DNA of 64,000 nt from Amycolatopsis vancoresmycina (GTDB lineage Bacteria > Actinomycetota > Actinomycetes > Mycobacteriales > Pseudonocardiaceae), in NCBI RefSeq assembly GCF_000716785.1, contig NZ_JNYY01000004.1, positions 186,001 to 250,000 on the forward strand. The letters run 5' to 3'. The translations under genes and the position numbers were made by a program. This document shows, piece by piece, positions 16,035 to 24,112 of this stretch. Every line of letters begins with the position of its first letter. The first letter of the stretch is position 1. Below the pieces are notes generated by a model that worked only from the letters and a program-made list of their open reading frames with translations, did not search any database and was not told the origin of the DNA.

Positions 16035-16859
16035 CTACGCCCGGGCCAGCCGCCTGCGCAACGCCGCCAGCTGTCCCGCCGCGCTCCCGTCGATGACCTC
16101 GTCGCCGACGCGGACGACGAGCCCGCCGCCGAGCCGGGGGTCGACCTCGACGTGCAGCGCGATCGGCCGCCCGTAGATGTCGTCGAGCTTCGCGCTCAGC
16201 TGCGCGACCTGCTCGTCGGACAGGGCGTTCGCACTGGTCACGTAGGCCACCGAACGCTGACGCCGCTCCGCGGCCAGCTTGACCAGCTTGTCGAGCCCGA
16301 TGCCGACGCCGCGGCCCTTGGCCCGGCGGACGACCTGCTCGACGAGGGTCTCGGTGACCACGTCCACCTTGTCGGCGAACAGCCCGCGCACCAGCGTGCG
16401 CTTGGCGTCGGCCGGACCGGTCAGGTCCGACAGCGCGGCCTCGAGCTCCGGGTGGTTGGCCACGACCCGCGCGACCTGGAAGAGCTGGGATTCGACGGTG
16501 TCGACGTTCCCGGTCTTCTCCGCCGAGGTGAGCAGGGCCGAGCGCCCGAGCGACTCGAGCCCGTCGGTCAGCTCACGGGGGCTGGACCAGCGGCTGCCCG
16601 CCACGGCGTCGAGCACCTTCAGGGCCGGTTCGGACAGCTTGCCGTCGAACAGCCGGCGCACCAGCGCGGTGCGCGACTCCGGCGCCGCCGAGGCGTCGCT
16701 CACCGCCCGGCGCAGGCCGATCTCCCGGTCCAGCAGGTCGACGACCGAGAGCAGCTCGTCGCCGACCGTGGCCGCGTCGGCTCCCGCGTCGGCCAGAACC
16801 TCGCCGAGGCGTTCCTCGGCGAGGCCGAGCGCTTCACGGCTCGCAGCATGCAGCGTCAT
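16035..16859 (-). CDS. atpH: ATP synthase F1 delta subunit
   Basis: 274-residue peripheral-stalk subunit joining F1 to the b subunits. The OSCP/delta fold reads ASREALGLAEERLGEVLADAG at the N-terminus and ends DPRLGGGLVVRVGDEVIDGSAAGQLAALRRRLARA, the standard C-terminal signature. It is about 100 residues longer than E. coli delta (177), as is common for actinobacterial delta subunits. It begins 5 bp after the atpF stop. Confidence 0.96.
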   Translation of the reverse strand: MTLHAASREALGLAEERLGEVLADAGADAATVGDELLSVVDLLDREIGLRRAVSDASAAPESRTALVRRLFDGKLSEPALKVLDAVAGSRWSSPRELTDGLESLGRSALLTSAEKTGNVDTVESQLFQVARVVANHPELEAALSDLTGPADAKRTLVRGLFADKVDVVTETLVEQVVRRAKGRGVGIGLDKLVKLAAERRQRSVAYVTSANALSDEQVAQLSAKLDDIYGRPIALHVEVDPRLGGGLVVRVGDEVIDGSAAGQLAALRRRLARA

Positions 16860-16864
16860 TCCGG

Positions 16865-17422
16865 TTACTTCCCCGCTCCGTTGGAGGCACCGGCGGTCTC
16901 CAGTTCCGCGAGGAACCGGTCGACGGTGCCACGGCGGCGCACCTCGTCCTCGAGCGATTCGCCGACGATCCGGCTGGCCAGCTCGACGGCGTTGCGGCCC
17001 ATGTCGGCCCGCAGCTCGGCGATGATCTGCGCCTTCTGGGCCTGCAGCTGGGCCTGGCCCTGGGCGACGATGCGCTGGGACTCGGCCTCGGCCTCGGCCC
17101 GCAGCTCCGCCTTGATCTGCTCGGCTTCGAGCCGGGCGTCGTCGCGGATCTTCGCGGCTTCGGTGCGGGCCTCGGCCAGCTGCGCCTTGTACTTGGCGAG
17201 CGCGTCCTCGGCCGCAGCCTGGGCCTTCTCCGCCTTCTCGATGCCGCCTTCGATCATCTGGGCGCGCTCTTCGTACGCCGCTTCGAAGCGCGGAACGACG
17301 TACTTCTTGAGGACGAACAGCAGGATGAGGAAGGCGACGAGCCCGAGGATGACCTCGGGAATGTGCGGGATGATCGGGTTGGGCGCCTTCTCGGCGGCCA
17401 ACACCAGGTCCGTCTTCAGCAC
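16865..17422 (-). CDS. atpF: ATP synthase Fo b subunit
   Basis: 185 residues: one transmembrane helix (VILGLVAFLILLFVLKKYVVP) then a long charged helix rich in Ala, Glu, Lys and Gln (about residues 45-170) forming the dimeric peripheral stalk. GTG at 17422 follows AAGGAG by 5 nt. In mycobacteria a second b-delta fusion exists; here delta is a separate gene. Confidence 0.97.
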   Translation of the reverse strand: MLKTDLVLAAEKAPNPIIPHIPEVILGLVAFLILLFVLKKYVVPRFEAAYEERAQMIEGGIEKAEKAQAAAEDALAKYKAQLAEARTEAAKIRDDARLEAEQIKAELRAEAEAESQRIVAQGQAQLQAQKAQIIAELRADMGRNAVELASRIVGESLEDEVRRRGTVDRFLAELETAGASNGAGK

Positions 17423-17453
17423 AACGTCTCCTTAAGCGATGAGCTAACCGAAC

Positions 17454-17711
17454 TCAGGCGGCGGAGGCGATGAAGTAGATGACGATGCCGATCAGGGCGA
17501 GGACCTCGGTCAGCACGAAGGTCGAGAAGCCGATGCCCTGCAGCTTGCCCTGCGCCTCCGGCTGACGCGCGGTGCCGTTGATGACGGCGGCGAAGATCAG
17601 GCCCACACCGATGCCCGGGCCGATCGCGCCCAGGCCGTAACCGATGGCGGCAAGGCCGGGGTTGATGTTGGCAGCCTGCTCCGCGGCCTGGGCCAGAACG
17701 ATGTTGCTCAC
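17454..17711 (-). CDS. atpE: ATP synthase Fo c subunit
   Basis: 85-residue proteolipid forming the rotor ring. Two hydrophobic helices (AAIGYGLGAIGPGIGVGLIFAA and GFSTFVLTEVLALIGIVIYFI) flank the polar loop NGTARQPEAQ; the Glu in FVLTEVLAL carries the transported proton. GTG at 17711 was chosen because GAAGGG lies 8 nt upstream; an ATG two codons earlier (17717) is only 2 nt from that site. A bedaquiline-type inhibitor would bind around this Glu, by analogy with mycobacterial AtpE. Confidence 0.96.
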   Translation of the reverse strand: MSNIVLAQAAEQAANINPGLAAIGYGLGAIGPGIGVGLIFAAVINGTARQPEAQGKLQGIGFSTFVLTEVLALIGIVIYFIASAA

Positions 17712-17766
17712 GTGCATTTCCCTTCACTTCGGTCCACGCGCTCGCGTGGATCGGGGGCTTGTGTTC

Positions 17767-18567
17767 TCAGTGCTCCGACGCCAGCGCGGCGCCGATGTAC
17801 CCGGCCGACAGCAGGGCGAAGATGAAGGCCTGCAGCACCTGGATGAAGGCCTCGAGGAAGGTCATCAGGATCGCGAAGATGAACGCGATCGGCGAAACGA
17901 GCTTCAGGCCGAAGCCGTCGGTCTCCGTCAGCAGGAAGCTGCCGCCGAGCGTGAACACCATGATGATGAGGTGCCCGGCGAACATCGCGGCGAAGACTCG
18001 GATGGCGAGCGTGGCCGGCGCGATGAAGAACTTCTGCGCGAACTCGATGGTCGAGTAGAGCGGCAGCACGAATCCGGGGATGCCCGGCGGCGCCAGTTCC
18101 TTCTTCAGGTAGTGCCCGAAGCCGTGGCGCTTGATGCCGACGTAGTGGTACACCGGATAAACGACCAGGACGGACAGCGCCAGCGGGAACCCGATCCGCG
18201 CCATCGTCGGGAACTGGAAGAACGGGATGATCCCGAACAGGTTGTTCACCAGCACGAAGACGAACAGGCCGAGCACCAGCGGGATGAACGGCTTGAAGTC
18301 CTTCGAGCCGATCTGCTCCCGCGCGATGTTGTTGCGGCCGAAGTTGTAGATCGACTCGGCGATGAACTGTCCCTTGCCGGGGACGACCTTCAGCTTCCGG
18401 GACGCCAGCATGAAGTAGGCGACGATGATGACCAGCGAGATCACCACGAGCAGCATCGGCTTGGTGAAGCTGCCCCAGTACCCGGAGCCGAAAAGAGGCG
18501 GCAGGTTGAAGTCCGCCACACCGGGGGGCGTGAAAGTGCCGCCCTCGGTCAGTACCAGCGCGCCCAC
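17767..18567 (-). CDS. atpB: ATP synthase Fo a subunit
   Basis: 266-residue polytopic subunit holding the proton half-channels. About six membrane helices; VNNLFGIIPFFQFPTMARIGFPLALS and the essential Arg in helix 4 (ATLAIRVFAAMFAGHLI) are visible, as is LEAFIQVLQAFIFALLSAGYIGAAL at the C-terminus. GTG at 18567 follows AAGGAG by 4 nt. A gap of over 500 bp separates it from atpI, so the main atp operon probably has its own promoter. Confidence 0.97.
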   Translation of the reverse strand: MGALVLTEGGTFTPPGVADFNLPPLFGSGYWGSFTKPMLLVVISLVIIVAYFMLASRKLKVVPGKGQFIAESIYNFGRNNIAREQIGSKDFKPFIPLVLGLFVFVLVNNLFGIIPFFQFPTMARIGFPLALSVLVVYPVYHYVGIKRHGFGHYLKKELAPPGIPGFVLPLYSTIEFAQKFFIAPATLAIRVFAAMFAGHLIIMVFTLGGSFLLTETDGFGLKLVSPIAFIFAILMTFLEAFIQVLQAFIFALLSAGYIGAALASEH

Positions 18568-18638
18568 TGGGCTCCTTCCGGTTCTCCCGGCCGGCGTTCA
18601 CTCCGCCGGGGGAATCGTCACGATCTGGACTTAACGTA

Positions 18639-18654
18639 CCCGATACGTATCGGG
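18639..18654. promoter_or_regulatory. 16-bp perfect palindrome upstream of atpB
   Basis: CCCGATACGTATCGGG, a perfect dyad, 72 bp before the atpB start and in relatively AT-rich sequence (TTAACGTACC just beside it). A candidate repressor or activator site for the ATP synthase operon; the regulator is not identified. Confidence 0.5.
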
Positions 18655-18912
18655 ACGCCGGAGGCGGCTACCCCACGGTTCGCAGAACACACCTTCACGT
18701 TCTGCACACGGGGTTGTCTCGCGTGAACACTGCCCTGCGGTCTACTTCGGACCAGCTGCGCAGGGGCGGAACCACTCGGTCGCCACACTGCTGATCGCGG
18801 TTCGTCTCAGGGAGCGCGCGGCCGAGGCCGCCACCCTTGACGCGGACCATACCAGCAGGTCAATCGGTGCCGTACAGCCGTACTCCATCCCCACCGATCA
18901 GCCCAGGACTTA

Positions 18913-18934
18913 GGTCCCGGGTCGACCCGGGACC
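18913..18934. terminator. 22-bp perfect palindrome downstream of atpI
   Basis: Perfect inverted repeat with core CCCGGGTCGACCCGGG, about 165 bp past the atpI stop on the minus strand, followed by a second GC-rich dyad. No U-tract. Could be a factor-dependent terminator stem or a DNA-binding site. Confidence 0.4.
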
Positions 18935-19099
18935 CAGGTCCGGCCCGGGCCGGGACCGGCACCGGATCACCGCAGGCGAGGGGTCCCGGTCACGTTCCGC
19001 AGTGCGCACGAAAGCGCACTTTGGTGACGCCGGTCACACTCAGGCGGCCGCAGGCGGGTGCACGAAGAGTAACGGAAGTCCGCGGCAAAACGGACAGCG

Positions 19100-19543
19100 T
19101 CAGGAGGGGATGATCGTCGGGATCTTGGTCTTGCGGAAGGCGGCGAACTCGGCCGCGGCGGCGAGCAGGATGGCGACGATCATCGTGATGCCGAGCGACA
19201 TCGGGTGCAGCGCGGTGACGCCCTTCAGCAGGGTCAGCGCCCCGAAGAGCAGGACGACCTTGACGACGTACCCGCCGAGCGCGATGACCATGACGAACAT
19301 CGGGTCCTGGCCGGCGCTGAACTTCATCATGCCGAGGGTGGACAGCGACGCCAGCATCGCGAGCACGCCGCCGACCAGCGAGCCCAGGAAACCGGGCAGG
19401 CCGTTCAGGATGCTGAACAGGGCGATGCAGACGATCACCGCGGGCGGGGTCACCAGCAGCGAAGCCTTCGTCATCGCGCGGGCGGCCTGCAGCACCACCT
19501 TGGCGTGCGGGTTCTCCTGCTCGGGCGTTTCGGTTTCGCTCAC
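19100..19543 (-). CDS. atpI: ATP synthase protein I-like membrane protein
   Basis: 147 residues: a polar N-terminus (VSETETPEQENPHAK) then four hydrophobic helices (LLVTPPAVIVCIALFSIL, LGSLVGGVLAMLASLSTLGMM, VMVIALGGYVVKVVLLFGAL, MSLGITMIVAILLAAAAEF). This matches AtpI, a small membrane protein thought to help c-ring assembly or Mg2+ supply. GTG at 19543 follows GGGAG. Position before atpB matches Rv1303, though a 532-bp gap intervenes here. Confidence 0.85.
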   Translation of the reverse strand: MSETETPEQENPHAKVVLQAARAMTKASLLVTPPAVIVCIALFSILNGLPGFLGSLVGGVLAMLASLSTLGMMKFSAGQDPMFVMVIALGGYVVKVVLLFGALTLLKGVTALHPMSLGITMIVAILLAAAAEFAAFRKTKIPTIIPS

Positions 19544-19590
19544 ACTGGCTCCCTGCTCGGTTCGCCACCGAGTGTAGAGAACCCCGCTGG

Positions 19591-20748
19591 TCAGGTTCCG
19601 GGCTGGTTGCGCGAGCGCAGCCGCGGGACGATCGAAACCACCACCGCGAACACCAGCCCGACCCCGATGATCCACAGCGCCGCGGCGTCGTCGAACAGCG
19701 TCACCGACACCGCGCCGAAGGCGAGGATCCCGGCCCACAGGTAGATCAGCAGGACCGCGCGGCGCTGGGAGTGGCCGATCTCCAGCAGCCGGTGGTGCAG
19801 GTGCATCTTGTCGGCCGCGAACGGGCTTTCGCCGCGGCGGGTGCGCCGGACCACCGCCATGATCAGGTCCAGCATCGGCACGAACAGCACCGCCGCCACG
19901 ACGACCAGCGGCGAGAGCAGCGCGATCGCGTCCTTGCCGCTGAACTGCGGGTACGGCACGCGCCCGGACGCCGACGTCGTCGCGCCCGCGAGCATCAGGC
20001 CGATCATCATCGAGCCGGAGTCGCCCATGAAGATCTTGGCGGGCTGGAAGTTGTAGGGCAGGAAGCCCAGACAGGCGCCGGCGAGGGTGGCCGCGATCAG
20101 CGCGGGCGGGTAGGTGCCGACGTCGCCGCCGGAGCTGTCGAGCAGCCCGAGTGAGAACGCGCAGGTGGCGGCGGCCGCGATGAAGCCGAGGCCGCCGGCC
20201 AGCCCGTCGAGGCCGTCGACGAAGTTCATCGCGTTGACCATCACCACGACCATGACGACGGTGAGCAGCGCGCCCTGGTTCTTGTCGAGCACCAGCACCG
20301 ACCCGAACGAGCCGCCGGTGCCGCCCCACGGCACCCAGAACGACACCCACTGCACGCCGAAGATGACCAGGATCCCGGCGCACATCACCTGGCCGGCGAG
20401 CTTCGTCCAGGCGTCCAGTTCGAACCGGTCGTCGAGCGCGCCGATCAGCGAGATGACCCCGGCGGCGAGCAGCACGCCGACCGAGTCGAACGAGGCGTCG
20501 AAGCCGTGCGACAGCGCGGGCAGCTGGTGGGCCAGCCCCATCGCGGCGGCCACGCCGAGGTAGATGCCGACGCCGCCCATCCGCGGGATCGGGGCGACGT
20601 GCACGTCGCGGGCGCGCGGGTTGGCGATCGCGCCGACCCGGATCGCGATCCGGCGCACGACACCGGTGAGCAGGTAGGTCACGGCCGTCGCGGTCAGCGC
20701 GACGAGGATGTATTCCCGGATGGGGAGGAGACCGGATGTGGGCGGCAC
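19591..20748 (-). CDS. wecA: polyprenyl-phosphate N-acetylglucosaminyl-1-phosphate transferase (WecA/Rfe type)
   Basis: 385-residue polytopic membrane enzyme of the MraY/WecA superfamily, moving GlcNAc-1-phosphate from UDP-GlcNAc to decaprenyl phosphate as the first lipid-linked step of arabinogalactan linker synthesis in mycolate-lineage actinobacteria. Signatures: PIPRMGGVGIYLG, LIGALDDRFELDA, VNAMNFVDGLDGLAGGLG, FMGDSGSMMIG, and the HLHHRLL histidine motif typical of WecA/TagO. GTG at 20748 lacks a strong ribosome site. Equivalent of Rv1302 by sequence and position. Its lipid-linked product pool may serve the glycosyl transfer genes at 27065-32795 (inference). Confidence 0.92.
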   Translation of the reverse strand: MPPTSGLLPIREYILVALTATAVTYLLTGVVRRIAIRVGAIANPRARDVHVAPIPRMGGVGIYLGVAAAMGLAHQLPALSHGFDASFDSVGVLLAAGVISLIGALDDRFELDAWTKLAGQVMCAGILVIFGVQWVSFWVPWGGTGGSFGSVLVLDKNQGALLTVVMVVVMVNAMNFVDGLDGLAGGLGFIAAAATCAFSLGLLDSSGGDVGTYPPALIAATLAGACLGFLPYNFQPAKIFMGDSGSMMIGLMLAGATTSASGRVPYPQFSGKDAIALLSPLVVVAAVLFVPMLDLIMAVVRRTRRGESPFAADKMHLHHRLLEIGHSQRRAVLLIYLWAGILAFGAVSVTLFDDAAALWIIGVGLVFAVVVSIVPRLRSRNQPGT

Positions 20749-20822
20749 GGGTGCGTCACGCTCGCGGGGTCGGGGTCACCCGCGACACGCTATCGTGCCG
20801 CGGAATCCCGCTCGATCCGGCT

Positions 20823-21473
20823 TCAGGCCAACGATTCCGCGGGCACACCCAGCACCTCCGCGATGGCTTCCTTGCCCACCGCGCCCTCGCGCAGCACGAC
20901 CGGTTCGGTACCGGTGAGGTCCACGATGCTCGAGGCGACGGGCTCGCCGCTCGAACCGCCGTCGAGGTACACCGCAACCGAGTCGCCGAGCTGCTCCTGC
21001 GCCTCCTGCGCGGTGCTGGCGGGCGGCCGCCCGGAGACGTTCGCGCTGGAGACGGCCATCGGGCCGACGTCGCGCAGCAGTTCCAGCGCCACCGGGTGCA
21101 GCGGCATCCGGAGCATGACGGTGCCGCGGGCGTCGCCGAGGTTCCACTGCAGGCTCGGCGCGTGCGGCAAAACGATGGAGAGGTCACCGGGCCAGAAGGC
21201 TTCGATGAGCGCCCGCGCCTGCGGCGGCACCCCGAGCACCAGTCCGTCCACAGTGGACCAGGAGCCGACGAGCACCCCGACCGGCATGTCCGGCCCGCGG
21301 TTCTTGGCACGCAGCAGCGCCTGCACGGCGCCGGCGTCGAAGGCATCGGCCCCGATGCCGTAGACGGTGTCGGTCGGCAGGACGACCAGCCGGCTCGACC
21401 GGACGGCCCCGGCCGCGGCGGCCAGCCCGTCGGCCCGGGTCTCCCGCTTGCTGCAGTCGTAGACCACGCTCAT
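20823..21473 (-). CDS. L-threonylcarbamoyladenylate synthase (Sua5/YciO family)
   Basis: 216 residues of the Sua5/YrdC/YciO fold, which forms threonylcarbamoyl-AMP from threonine, bicarbonate and ATP for the t6A37 modification of ANN-decoding tRNAs. Motifs: LVVLPTDTVYGIGADAF, LLRAKNRGPDMPVGVLV, LPHAPSLQWNLGDARGTVMLRMP, and SSANVSGRPP. ATG at 21473 gives the usual N-terminus MSVVYDCSKRETR. Position beside wecA matches Rv1301. One copy of the recurring TCCACWGTGGAC word lies inside it near 21246-21257. Confidence 0.93.
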   Translation of the reverse strand: MSVVYDCSKRETRADGLAAAAGAVRSSRLVVLPTDTVYGIGADAFDAGAVQALLRAKNRGPDMPVGVLVGSWSTVDGLVLGVPPQARALIEAFWPGDLSIVLPHAPSLQWNLGDARGTVMLRMPLHPVALELLRDVGPMAVSSANVSGRPPASTAQEAQEQLGDSVAVYLDGGSSGEPVASSIVDLTGTEPVVLREGAVGKEAIAEVLGVPAESLA

Positions 21474-21558
21474 GGGCGCCAAGGGTAGTCCGGCCGGTTG
21501 GGGGACCGTTCGCCGCGTCACACCGGCTGGGCGGGGTGGGCTGGTGCGGGGGGGGCCT

Positions 21559-21643
21559 GGGGGCGCCCCCCGTCTTCCACGCTACCGGTGGGGACCGGCA
21601 GTTTCGCGGGCTCGCGGGTGCGGGTGGCCGGAGTTGTCCACAG
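21559..21643 (+). repeat. intergenic repeat, copy 1
   Basis: Starts GGGGGCGCCCCC, continues CTTCCACGCTACCGGTGG at 21574-21591, then GACCGGCAGTTTC, and ends with TTGTCCACAG at 21634-21643. Copy 2 has the same modules in the same order and spacing (core to TGTCCACAG 53 versus 52 bp). Confidence 0.75.
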
Positions 21644-21822
21644 GGCGCGGCGGGGACGAGGGCGGGCGGCGGATTGGGAGGTAGGGCTTCGGCGGGCGCG
21701 GCTCCGGAAAGGCACCGGCAGGTGCGGCCCGGCAAAGCTTCGGCAGCCGCGGGCCTGGCAAGGCACTGGCGGGCGAGGTCGCCGGTGGCGGACGAGAGGT
21801 GGTCGTCGTCGGCGGTGGCCCC

Positions 21823-21905
21823 GGGGGCGCCCCCGTCTTCCACGCTACCGGTGGGCACCGACAGTTTCCCGCCCTCACAGCACGCGCGGCCCGATCTGTC
21901 CACAG
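21823..21905 (+). repeat. intergenic repeat, copy 2
   Basis: Direct copy 264 bp from copy 1. GGGGGCGCCCCC, then CTTCCACGCTACCGGTGGG, CACCGACAGTTTCC, and CTGTCCACAG at 21896-21905. Core identity with copy 1 is high; the segment before TGTCCACAG is less conserved. Confidence 0.75.
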
Positions 21906-22049
21906 CATGGCCGGCCTGACAACCGGCCAGACTTTCGTCGTGCGGCAAGCGGGTAAACCTCGTCGCGAGGCGGAACCGGGACAGCGGGGCTCAATACGGT
22001 CGATCTTCGGGAACCACCACCCCGTGGGTTCCCAGCGAAGGAGCCGCAG

Positions 22050-24023
22050 ATGCGCCCCAGAACCCCGAAAGCGCTCGCCCTGCTCGCCTCGGTTGCCGTC
22101 CTGAGCGGGCTTGGTGCGGGTACCGCCGCGGCGGAGCCGCTCACCCGTGGCTGGCCCGCCCCGATCGATGCCGCGCACTGGGAGAACCAGGACCACATGA
22201 CCTGGTCCGACTACCGCAAGGTCCCCGGCACGAACTGGGCCGACCCGAGCCTGAAGCCGACCCAGCGCACCTTCAAGGGCGCCGTCGTCCTCGCCGACTA
22301 CCCGGACCAGGACTTCGTCGTCACCAAGCCGGCGAACTCGACCATCTTCGGCAACCCCGGGCCCGCCGCCGCGAACGTTCCGCGGGCGGGGGTCGCGCAG
22401 TACTACCAGGACTTCCTCAACAAACCCGAGACCCTCAACCACGGGCACACGATCAACGAGTACTGGATGGAGGACTCCGGCGGCCGGTTCGGCGTGCAGC
22501 TGACCGCGTTCGGGCCCTACCGGATGCCCGGGAAGTCCTACGAGTACGGCATGGAGTTCCAGCCGAGCGCCTGCCCGCCCGGCGCGAACTGCAACCGGGA
22601 CCTGCGCAAGGACGCCGGTGACGCCTGGCGCGCCGACGTCGGCGACACCGCGAAGCAGTTCGACTTCGTCTTCTACCTCTCCGCCGGCCAGGACGAGAGC
22701 TCGACCTGGCAGGAGTTCGGCGAGATGAAGTTCGGCACCAAGGAGAACGTGCCGGACAGCTTCGGGCCGCCGAACCACGACCTGCCCAACTACGCGGCGA
22801 CGCGGTACGTGCCGTGGACGTCGTGGGCGTCGGCCGCCAGCATCTGGCCGAACGCGCAGGACGGCAGCTCGGTGCAGGCGGAGAGCTCCGGGCAGTCGAC
22901 CTACGCCCACGAGTTCAGCCACATCCTGGGCATCGGCGACAACTACAACAACCCGTTCGGCGTCCCGCCCTCCCGCAGCTACAGCGGGCCGTGGGACATG
23001 CTGTCGCGCGGGACGTTCAACGGGCCGGGCGGCCCGCACACGCGCTGGCAGATCCCGGCGACGCAGGGCAGCTCGATGGGCGCGCAGCACCAGCTGCGCA
23101 ACAAGCTGAAGCTCGGCATCGTCGACCCGGCGGACGTCCTGCAGCTGGACCGGAACCAGCTGGCGTCGTCCGGCCCGGTTTCGGCTCGGCTGACCGCACG
23201 CGAGACCGAGGCGCAGCCCGGCGCGTTCACCGGGCTGAACATCAAGCTGACGGGCGGCGACAAGGCGCCCAAGTGCGACCGGTCGAAGGACCCGTTCTGC
23301 GACGGCGGCGGCTACGACAACTACACGGTCGAGGTGGTCGACCGGATGGGCTCGGACTCGTTCGCCCCGGACTCCGGCGTGCTGATCACGAAGACCAAGA
23401 ACAAGGACGACGCGCCCTTCGACTGGGTGATCGACGCGAACCCGCAGGACATCGGCATCACCGACTACACCAAGCCGGACGGCACGCCGGTGAAGATCAC
23501 CATCGGTGACTACCGCCAGCTCAACGACGCCCTGTTCAAGGCGGGCACCGAGGCGGCCAGCCCGTACGAGTACACCGACCAGGCCAACCGCCTGCACTTC
23601 CTGATCACGGACCTGGCCCGCGATCGCCACGGAGTCCTGTCGTACACGGTGACGGTGGCCTCCCTGGACGGCTCGGGCAGCCAGGCCCGCGGCGCAGCCG
23701 TGACACCGGCCCTGCCGGCCTTCGCCCGGGGCGGCCTCGCCACGTGCGACTTCGGCCTCCTCAACACGGGCGCGGCGCGCGGAGCACAGGCGCCGTACGA
23801 CACGGACACCTACCGGCTGAGCGTGTCGACGGACGCGAAGGGCTGGGAGGTGCGCCTCCCGAACGAGCTGGCGACGGCCAAGTTCGGCAGCCACGTGAAG
23901 GTCCCGGCGTACGCGAAGCGAGGCGCAGGCGGCGACTTCGCGGCCAGGGTGAAGCTGACGGCGACGTCGGTGAGCGACCCGTCGAAGACGGCGTCGGCGA
24001 GCTGCACGGCGCTCGGCTTCTGA
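22050..24023 (+). CDS. secreted M6-type zinc metalloprotease
   Basis: 657 residues. A Sec signal peptide (MRPRTPKALALLASVAVLSG through GTAAA, cleavage likely before EPLTRG) is followed by an M6-like metalloprotease domain with the zinc motif HEFSHILGIGD at residues 287-297 and the downstream WDMLSRGTF (Met-turn region). The C-terminal third is beta-rich with pairs of Cys (KCDRSKDPFC, TCDFG, SCTALGF), probably a substrate- or wall-binding sandwich. The M6 family includes immune inhibitor A-like proteases. The ATG has a clear GAAGGAG site. The gene interrupts the sua5-prmC junction conserved in Mycobacterium and is bracketed by three repeat copies, which suggests insertion as a unit. Confidence 0.88.
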   Translation: MRPRTPKALALLASVAVLSGLGAGTAAAEPLTRGWPAPIDAAHWENQDHMTWSDYRKVPGTNWADPSLKPTQRTFKGAVVLADYPDQDFVVTKPANSTIFGNPGPAAANVPRAGVAQYYQDFLNKPETLNHGHTINEYWMEDSGGRFGVQLTAFGPYRMPGKSYEYGMEFQPSACPPGANCNRDLRKDAGDAWRADVGDTAKQFDFVFYLSAGQDESSTWQEFGEMKFGTKENVPDSFGPPNHDLPNYAATRYVPWTSWASAASIWPNAQDGSSVQAESSGQSTYAHEFSHILGIGDNYNNPFGVPPSRSYSGPWDMLSRGTFNGPGGPHTRWQIPATQGSSMGAQHQLRNKLKLGIVDPADVLQLDRNQLASSGPVSARLTARETEAQPGAFTGLNIKLTGGDKAPKCDRSKDPFCDGGGYDNYTVEVVDRMGSDSFAPDSGVLITKTKNKDDAPFDWVIDANPQDIGITDYTKPDGTPVKITIGDYRQLNDALFKAGTEAASPYEYTDQANRLHFLITDLARDRHGVLSYTVTVASLDGSGSQARGAAVTPALPAFARGGLATCDFGLLNTGAARGAQAPYDTDTYRLSVSTDAKGWEVRLPNELATAKFGSHVKVPAYAKRGAGGDFAARVKLTATSVSDPSKTASASCTALGF

Positions 24024-24042
24024 GCCGGTGGTCCGGAGGGGG

Positions 24043-24109
24043 CTGTGGACAGTCCCCTCCGGACCACCGGAAACCGTCGGTGGCCACCGGTAGCGTCGAG
24101 ATCGGGGGC
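24043..24109 (-). repeat. intergenic repeat, copy 3 (inverted)
   Basis: Inverted relative to copies 1 and 2. On the minus strand it reads CCCCCGATCTCGACGCTACC, GGTGGCCACCGACGGTTTCC, then CTGTCCACAG (24052-24043). The spacing from core to TGTCCACAG is 10 bp shorter than in the other copies. It fills most of the 89-bp gap between the convergent metalloprotease and prmC stops. Confidence 0.7.
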
Positions 24110-24112
24110 TGC

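Larger units (their letters stand above)
18568..19099. other. non-coding region between atpI and atpB with dyads and hairpins
   Basis: 532 bp with no convincing gene. It contains a perfect 16-bp palindrome at 18639-18654, a perfect 22-bp palindrome at 18913-18934, a GC-rich dyad right after it (about 18937-18957), and a hairpin AGTGCGC-acgaaa-GCGCACT at 19001-19020. The distal dyads could end atpI transcription; the 16-bp palindrome about 70 bp before atpB could be an operator of the atpB promoter. No such gap is expected if atpI and atpB were one tight transcript. Confidence 0.6.
21474..22049. other. intergenic region with two direct copies of a repeat
   Basis: 576 bp with no believable gene. 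It carries two direct copies of an approximately 85-bp repeat (21559-21643 and 21823-21905) separated by G-rich, low-complexity sequence, then the promoter region and ribosome site (GAAGGAG) of the metalloprotease gene. No RNA gene recognised. Confidence 0.7.

Noticed and set aside
21634..21905. DnaA-box-like TTGTCCACAG motifs suggesting a replication origin
   Set aside because: Only one per repeat copy, no AT-rich unwinding region, no dnaA/dnaN genes; better explained as part of the intergenic repeat.
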